From assembly GCA_031979385.1 (NCBI GenBank), contig DALZEF010000031.1, forward strand, positions 1 to 27,268: a stretch of 27,268 bases of DNA, in the 5' to 3' direction. The notes under the pieces were generated by a model that saw only the letters and a program-made list of their open reading frames with translations, ran no database searches and was not told the origin of the DNA. The position numbers and the translations under genes were made by a program. Below are positions 23,193 through 27,268 of this stretch, piece after piece. How positions within the stretch are numbered: the stretch's first letter is position 1; every line of letters begins with the position of its first letter. Origin of the DNA: Timonella sp031979385 (GTDB taxonomy: Bacteria > Actinomycetota > Actinomycetes > Actinomycetales > Cellulomonadaceae).

Positions 23193-24407
23193 ATGCTTCG
23201 TTGGATCACATCAGGTGAGTCGCACGGCCCCGCGCTCGTTGGAATCATTGAGGGCCTCCCTGCTGGAATAGAGGTTGTGACCTCCGATATCCAAGACGCG
23301 CTTGCGCGTCGGCGTCTCGGCCATGGTCGCGGCGCACGTATGAAGTTTGAGAAGGACGAAGTACGCGTCCTCGCGGGACTGCGCCACGGCGTCAGCCAGG
23401 GCGGCCCAATGGCCATCGAAATCGGTAACACTGAGTGGCCCAAGTGGGTGGACGTCATGTCCGCTGACCCTGTCGACGAGTCGGCGCTTATGGTCGACGC
23501 TGGCAAGGGCGATGTCCGCGAGATCGCACGCAACCGCAAGATTACGCGCCCTCGTCCCGGGCACGCGGATCTTGTTGGTATGCGCAAGTACGGTTTCGAC
23601 GATGCCCGTCCGGTGTTTGAGCGCGCTTCGGCGCGCGAGACCGCGACCCGCGTGGCGCTCGGAACTGTTGCGGCGAAGTTCCTGAAGCAGGCTTTCGGCA
23701 TTGAGCTTGTATCGCATGTCGTGGCGATCGGTCCGGTAAGCGCACCGCGTGACGCTGAACTGCCAACTGCACGCGATGTCGCTTACCTGGATGCGGATCC
23801 GGTGCGCTGCTTCCACAAGGAAACCTCTGACGCCATGGTCGCCGAGATCGATCAGTGCCACAAGGATGGAGACACTCTTGGCGGTGTTGTCGAGGTCCTT
23901 GCCTATGGCGTGCCATCTGGTGTCGGAACCTACATTCAGGGCGAGTTGCGCCTCGACTCGAAGTTGGCTGCGGCTCTCATGGGCATTCAGGCGATCAAGG
24001 GCGTTGAGGTCGGTGACGGTTTTCTGACCGCAACCCGTCGTGGTTCGCAGGCGCACGACGAGATCGAGCCTGGTCCTGACGGTATCGTCCGCAAGTCCAA
24101 CCGTGCTGGCGGCATCGAGGGTGGTATGTCCAACGGTGAGGTGATCCGCGTTCGCGCTGCGATGAAGCCGATCTCGACTGTGCCTCGTGCGTTGGCCACA
24201 ATCGATACCGCTACCGGTGAGGCGGCGACCGCACAGCATCAGCGTTCCGACGTGTGTGCTGTGCCGCCTGCCGCGGTTGTTGCCGAGGCTATGGTTGCGT
24301 TGACTCTCGCCGCTGCCGTGCTTGAGAAATTTGGCGGCGACTCCGTAGCGGAGACCAGCCGCAACTACCGTGCATACCTCGACTCGATCCCAGAGAACAT
24401 GCGATAA
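23193..24407 (+). CDS. aroC: Chorismate synthase
   Basis: AroC removes phosphate from 5-enolpyruvylshikimate 3-phosphate to make chorismate, using reduced FMN. The 404-residue product starts MLRWITSGESHGPALVG, the family's N-terminus with GESHG. It continues with ARRRLGHGRGARMKFEKD, DGDTLGGVVEVLAYGVP, NRAGGIEGGMSNGE and HQRSDVCAVPPAAVVAEAM, all conserved chorismate synthase blocks. An open frame extends upstream to 23058, but nothing before Met 23193 resembles AroC. AGGG sits close before this ATG and AAAGGTGG lies at 23174-23180. It heads the aroC-aroK-aroB-aroQ set. Confidence 0.97.
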   Translation: MLRWITSGESHGPALVGIIEGLPAGIEVVTSDIQDALARRRLGHGRGARMKFEKDEVRVLAGLRHGVSQGGPMAIEIGNTEWPKWVDVMSADPVDESALMVDAGKGDVREIARNRKITRPRPGHADLVGMRKYGFDDARPVFERASARETATRVALGTVAAKFLKQAFGIELVSHVVAIGPVSAPRDAELPTARDVAYLDADPVRCFHKETSDAMVAEIDQCHKDGDTLGGVVEVLAYGVPSGVGTYIQGELRLDSKLAAALMGIQAIKGVEVGDGFLTATRRGSQAHDEIEPGPDGIVRKSNRAGGIEGGMSNGEVIRVRAAMKPISTVPRALATIDTATGEAATAQHQRSDVCAVPPAAVVAEAMVALTLAAAVLEKFGGDSVAETSRNYRAYLDSIPENMR

Positions 24408-24468
24408 CTCATCGCGTGTGATCCCACCACTGACTGCCTCGAACGTGAAATAGGTGTGTTGAGAACTG

Positions 24469-24999
24469 ATGGCAACCCAACCACTCGTCGTGCTTGCCGG
24501 ACCTCCCGGAGCCGGGAAGTCCACCGTTGCTAAGGTGCTTTCCCGTCTTAAGGGCGTTCAGGTACGTGACACGGACCAGGACGTTGAAGCGAACGCCGGT
24601 AAACCGATCTCGGACATCTTCATCGATGACGGAGAGGCCGCATTCCGAGAACTTGAAGTTGCCGCCGTCGCCGCGGCATTGACCTCGCATGATGGGGTTC
24701 TAGCACTGGGGGGCGGGGCCATCATGCGCGAGGAGACCCAAGAGAATCTAGCCCGTTACCGCTCCCAGGGTGGACTGGTGGTGTTCCTCGACGTCACGCT
24801 GTCACATGCTGCTCCGCGTGTCGGATTTAACCAGGCCCGTCCACTGTTGCTCGGAAACCCACGGGCGCAGTGGAAGATCCTCATGGATCAGCGCCGTCCC
24901 ACCTACGAGGCGGTCTCGAACTTCCAGATCCTCACCGACGGTAAAAGCCCGCAGGAAGTCGCGCAGGCGATTTCCGCGGAACTTGCCCGACTCGCCTAG
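24469..24999 (+). CDS. aroK: Shikimate kinase
   Basis: AroK phosphorylates shikimate at the 3-hydroxyl with ATP. The 176-aa protein has Walker A GPPGAGKST at 11-19, the substrate Asp pair DTDQD (D34/D36), FRELE with Arg60, the GGGA motif at 81-84, and the lid region ARPLLLGNP with the later RRPTYEAVS. These are all the residues expected of an active enzyme. It starts 61 bases after aroC and ends 46 bases before aroB, consistent with one operon. The ribosome site before ATG 24469 is weak (GGTGTGTTGAGA). Confidence 0.96.
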   Translation: MATQPLVVLAGPPGAGKSTVAKVLSRLKGVQVRDTDQDVEANAGKPISDIFIDDGEAAFRELEVAAVAAALTSHDGVLALGGGAIMREETQENLARYRSQGGLVVFLDVTLSHAAPRVGFNQARPLLLGNPRAQWKILMDQRRPTYEAVSNFQILTDGKSPQEVAQAISAELARLA

Positions 25000-25045
25000 A
25001 ATTTGTGGCGCACCAGCTTGGGTGTCGCTTCGCCAAAGGAGAACC

Positions 25046-26179
25046 ATGAACGCAACACCCACCCGCGTAACAGTGACAGCCGAACGCACCTACGATGTCG
25101 TGATTGGGAAGAACCTCCTCGGTGAACTTCCAGGTCTCCTTGGTGAGGATGTCAAAAAGGTGCTCATCATGCACCCCGAGGCACTCGAAGCCACCGCTAC
25201 CGCCGTGCGGGAGGACCTTGAGGCCCAGGGGTATACCTCGCTTCTGGCTGTCATCCCGGATGCCGAGGAAGCCAAGAACGTTCAGGTTGCCGCATTTGCG
25301 TGGCAGATCCTTGGACAGTCTGACTTCACTCGTTCCGATGCGATCATCGGTCTGGGTGGGGGAGCGACCACCGATCTTGCAGGCTTCGTCGCTGCGACCT
25401 GGCTGCGCGGGATCAAGGTCATCCAGATCCCGACCACACTGCTTGCGATGGTCGATGCAGCGGTTGGCGGCAAGACGGGTATCAACACGGCTGAGGGCAA
25501 GAACCTGGTGGGAGCATTCCACAGTCCGAGTGGCGTGCTGTGCGATTTGGCTGCGCTTGAGACCCTACCGAAGTGGGACTTTGTCGCTGGACTCGGTGAG
25601 GTCATCAAGACCGGTTTCATCGCAGACCCCGAGATCTTGCGGTTGGTCGAGGAGAACGCCGAGGCGTTGAAGAGTTGGCCAGGATCCGCCGAGAAGATCT
25701 GGCCTGTCGTGCATGAACTGGTTGAGCGTTCCATCGCGGTGAAGGCTGAGGTTGTTTCGGCTGACCTGCGCGAGGCGTCATTGCGAGAAATCCTCAATTA
25801 TGGGCACACCTTTGGTCACGCGATTGAGCTGACTGAGCGCTATTCGTGGCGTCACGGCGCGGCCGTCTCGGTGGGTATGGTGTTTGCAGCCGAGCTATCC
25901 CGGCTCGCAGGTAAACTGGACGAATCCATCGTGGAACGCATGCGTTCCATTCTGGTGTCCGTTGGTCTGCCCATCACGTACCGGGGGGATAAGTGGGAGG
26001 CGCTGCTCTCGGCTATGCGACGAGATAAAAAGTCTCGTGGAGACCTGTTGCGTTTCGTTGTGCTTGAAGATATTGGCAAGCCTGTGCGCCTTGAAGGTCC
26101 AGACCCGATGCTGCTGGTATCGGCTTATGCTGAGGTGTCGAGTGATCCTGCGCCGACCTCGCAGAAGGTGTTCCTCTGA
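25046..26179 (+). CDS. aroB: 3-Dehydroquinate synthase
   Basis: AroB converts DAHP to 3-dehydroquinate using NAD and a metal ion. The 377-aa protein shows GLGGGATTDLAGF near 101-113, PTTLLAMVDAAVGGKTGIN with Lys143, GLGEVIKTG with Glu185, NYGHTFGHAIE with His254, and HGAAVSVGM with His270. Glu185, His254 and His270 fit the zinc ligands. The open frame runs back to 24770 through aroK in another frame. ATG 25046 is chosen because AAAGGAGAA lies just before it and the N-terminus then matches family length. The next gene, aroQ, starts 105 bases later. Confidence 0.96.
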   Translation: MNATPTRVTVTAERTYDVVIGKNLLGELPGLLGEDVKKVLIMHPEALEATATAVREDLEAQGYTSLLAVIPDAEEAKNVQVAAFAWQILGQSDFTRSDAIIGLGGGATTDLAGFVAATWLRGIKVIQIPTTLLAMVDAAVGGKTGINTAEGKNLVGAFHSPSGVLCDLAALETLPKWDFVAGLGEVIKTGFIADPEILRLVEENAEALKSWPGSAEKIWPVVHELVERSIAVKAEVVSADLREASLREILNYGHTFGHAIELTERYSWRHGAAVSVGMVFAAELSRLAGKLDESIVERMRSILVSVGLPITYRGDKWEALLSAMRRDKKSRGDLLRFVVLEDIGKPVRLEGPDPMLLVSAYAEVSSDPAPTSQKVFL

Positions 26180-26284
26180 TCTCCGTACGACGCAGATCCT
26201 GACCTGTCGCGGATGCTCGGCATAGATCGCTATTGACCGGTGGGACCACCGTTGATCTCACCAAAGGAAGATGTAGGAGTAGGT

Positions 26285-26728
26285 ATGGCAGACGTCCTGG
26301 TATTGAACGGGCCCAACCTTGGCCGTCTGGGCGTGCGCGAACCAGACGTGTATGGTTCGCTGAGCTTCGCGGATCTGGTTGAACGGTGTGAAAGCTGGGC
26401 ATCTGAGGCAGGCTTGAGTGCGCAGGTGCGTCAGACTGATAACGAGGCCGAGATGATCGCGTGGATTCACGAGGCCGTTGACGCAGGTAGCGATGTGGTG
26501 TTGAATCCAGCCGCGTTCACCCACTTTTCCTACGCGATCCGAGATGCCGCCGCTATGATCACCAAGGGTGGGCACCACCTTGTTGAGGTGCACATCTCCA
26601 ATCCGTACGCTCGTGAGGAGTTTCGTCACAACTCGGTGGTTGGTGGCATAGCCACCGGAACCGTTGCAGGATTTGGATTCGATTCCTACCGTCTGGCTAT
26701 CTCCGCTATCGCCTCATTGCGCAAGTAG
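26285..26728 (+). CDS. aroQ: Type II 3-dehydroquinate dehydratase
   Basis: AroQ dehydrates 3-dehydroquinate to 3-dehydroshikimate through the dodecameric type II route. The 147-aa length is typical. Motifs are VLNGPNLGRLGVREPDVYG (Asn11, Arg18, catalytic Tyr23), NPAAFTHFSYAIRDA (Asn74, His80) and VEVHISNPYAREEFR (catalytic His103). ATG 26285 has AGGAGTAGG directly upstream; the open frame reaches back to 26240 but adds nothing family-like. A small CGGTGG-ga-CCACCG hairpin (26238-26251) lies in the 105-base gap after aroB. Confidence 0.96.
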   Translation: MADVLVLNGPNLGRLGVREPDVYGSLSFADLVERCESWASEAGLSAQVRQTDNEAEMIAWIHEAVDAGSDVVLNPAAFTHFSYAIRDAAAMITKGGHHLVEVHISNPYAREEFRHNSVVGGIATGTVAGFGFDSYRLAISAIASLRK

Positions 26729-26732
26729 CCGC

Positions 26733-26778
26733 ACGACGCTGGACGCGGAGCGCATGCTGGGACGCGTCGGCTCGTCGT
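26733..26778 (+). terminator. Stem-loop after aroQ
   Basis: ACGACG (26733-26738) pairs with CGTCGT (26773-26778), and GACGCG (26742-26747) with CGCGTC (26763-26768). An AT-rich stretch follows, but no T run. It plausibly ends the aro operon before the SatD-like promoter. Confidence 0.5.
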
Positions 26779-26785
26779 CAATAAA

Positions 26786-26833
26786 TTAACCCTATAGGGT
26801 TGATTCTTGAAAGTTAACCCTATAGGGTTGATT
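26786..26833 (+). promoter_or_regulatory. Tandem palindromic operators overlapping the SatD-like gene promoter
   Basis: Two identical 20-base copies lie at 26786-26805 and 26814-26833. Each holds the perfect 14-base palindrome AACCCTATAGGGTT (26788-26801 and 26816-26829). The copies are exactly 28 bases apart. The second ends one base before the start codon, and its TATAGG (26821-26826) is placed as a -10 element, with TTGATT (26800-26805) as a possible -35 at a short 15-base spacing. A dimeric repressor bound here would block transcription. Confidence 0.85.
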
Positions 26834-26834
26834 T

Positions 26835-27268
26835 ATGTTTGTGATGACGGTGGATCAGCAGGGCAGTCGCTCCAGTAGCGATCTCGTGCCTGAAGTGCTC
26901 AACTCCCTTGAGCGTGTGTTGCACGGACGTGAGGGAGTTGCGCTGCCTTTCACCCGCACGATCGGTGACGAAATCCAAGGGGTTCTGACGTCGCCAACTG
27001 CAGTTGTTGCATGCTCGCGTCGACTGCTACGGCTTGGGAACTGGTATGTCGGGATAGGCGTCGGGGAAATCCAGCAGCCGATGCCTGCAACCTCAGTTGA
27101 GGGAAACGGTCAGGCGTTCATCCATGCCCGTGAAGCCGTTGAAGACGCAAAGATTCAGCGCGGTAGCGTTCCTGCATCTGTACGTTCCGACAACCCTGAG
27201 GCGGCTCAACATCTCCAAGCGCTTCTACGGCTAGTCGGCTTGACCTGGCGGACACGTTCCGAGGCTGC
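26835..27268 (+). CDS. SatD-like family protein, N-terminal part (runs off window)
   Basis: The frame is open from ATG 26835 to the window end (144 codons). It reads MFVMTVDQQGSRSSSDLVPE, LPFTRTIGDEIQGVL, NWYVGIGVGEIQQPMPATS, GQAFIHAREAVEDAK and LLRLVGLTWRTRSEA. The D-Q-SR opening, the TxGDE-QG motif and the GIGxG strand are those of the SatD-like family common in actinobacteria, sometimes annotated as transcriptional regulators. There is no ribosome site, and the probable start of transcription coincides with the ATG, so the mRNA may be leaderless. Tandem palindromes overlap its promoter and suggest tight repression, possibly by its own product or by a downstream gene not visible here. Confidence 0.8.
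   Translation, partial: MFVMTVDQQGSRSSSDLVPEVLNSLERVLHGREGVALPFTRTIGDEIQGVLTSPTAVVACSRRLLRLGNWYVGIGVGEIQQPMPATSVEGNGQAFIHAREAVEDAKIQRGSVPASVRSDNPEAAQHLQALLRLVGLTWRTRSEA

Noticed and set aside
23211..24524. 437-codon open frame on the minus strand across aroC
   Set aside because: aroC on the plus strand has every family motif; the antisense product shows none.
24770..25045. Upstream extension of the aroB frame through aroK
   Set aside because: It overlaps the aroK coding region in a different frame, and a strong ribosome site marks ATG 25046.
1..27268. CRISPR arrays, tRNA or rRNA genes, insertion sequences, attachment sites
   Set aside because: No regular spaced repeats, cloverleaf-like segments, transposase or integrase motifs were seen on either strand.

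Overview
The window looks like the chromosome of a moderately high-GC Gram-positive actinobacterium, most likely an Actinomycetaceae-type organism (an inference). The signs are GTG starts, a class-E-sortase-type LAxTG anchor, a thioester/VaFE surface protein, no secretin or PilP genes, a possibly leaderless SatD-like gene, and the actinobacterial gene order aroE ... aroC-aroK-aroB-aroQ.

Layout. (1) 1-110: the 3' end of aroE (shikimate dehydrogenase), closed by a strong terminator. (2) 375-12020: a type IV pilus (T4P) cluster. It holds pilB (assembly ATPase), pilT (retraction ATPase with an unusual ~337-residue low-complexity N-terminal extension), pilC (platform protein), two paralogous type IV pilins, three minor-pilin genes that overlap by 1-4 bases, and pilD (prepilin peptidase). 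The minor pilins are a 677-aa PilV-like protein with tandem Ig/cadherin-like modules, a PilW/PulJ-like protein, and a PilX-like protein with three ricin-B-type lectin repeats. (3) 12155-14728: pilM-pilN-pilO, the inner platform, with overlapping genes and a strong terminator. (4) 14883-21995: surface and accessory genes. These are a secreted protein of about 12 fibronectin-III-like domains with a lysine-rich tail, a PIN/NYN-like nuclease-fold protein, and a thioester-domain adhesin with two VaFE repeats and an LAATG sorting signal. (5) 22186-23192: a small minus-strand conserved protein, then a decayed hipBA toxin-antitoxin remnant. (6) 23193-26728: aroC, aroK, aroB and aroQ (chorismate pathway). 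(7) 26786-end: two perfect tandem palindromic operators directly upstream of a SatD-like regulator gene that runs off the window.

How it fits together. PilB and PilT power extension and retraction through PilC. PilD processes the pilins. PilM/N/O form the cytoplasmic and membrane frame; PilN carries the NLLP motif that docks into PilM. With no outer membrane, PilP and PilQ are not needed. The minor pilins carry large exported modules, one of them lectin-like. This suggests a pilus whose tip-complex proteins are also the adhesin. The FN3 and thioester proteins next door would make the whole 21 kb between aroE and aroC an adhesion and motility island set into a housekeeping shikimate locus. All protein identities come from motif recognition by eye; no database search was run.
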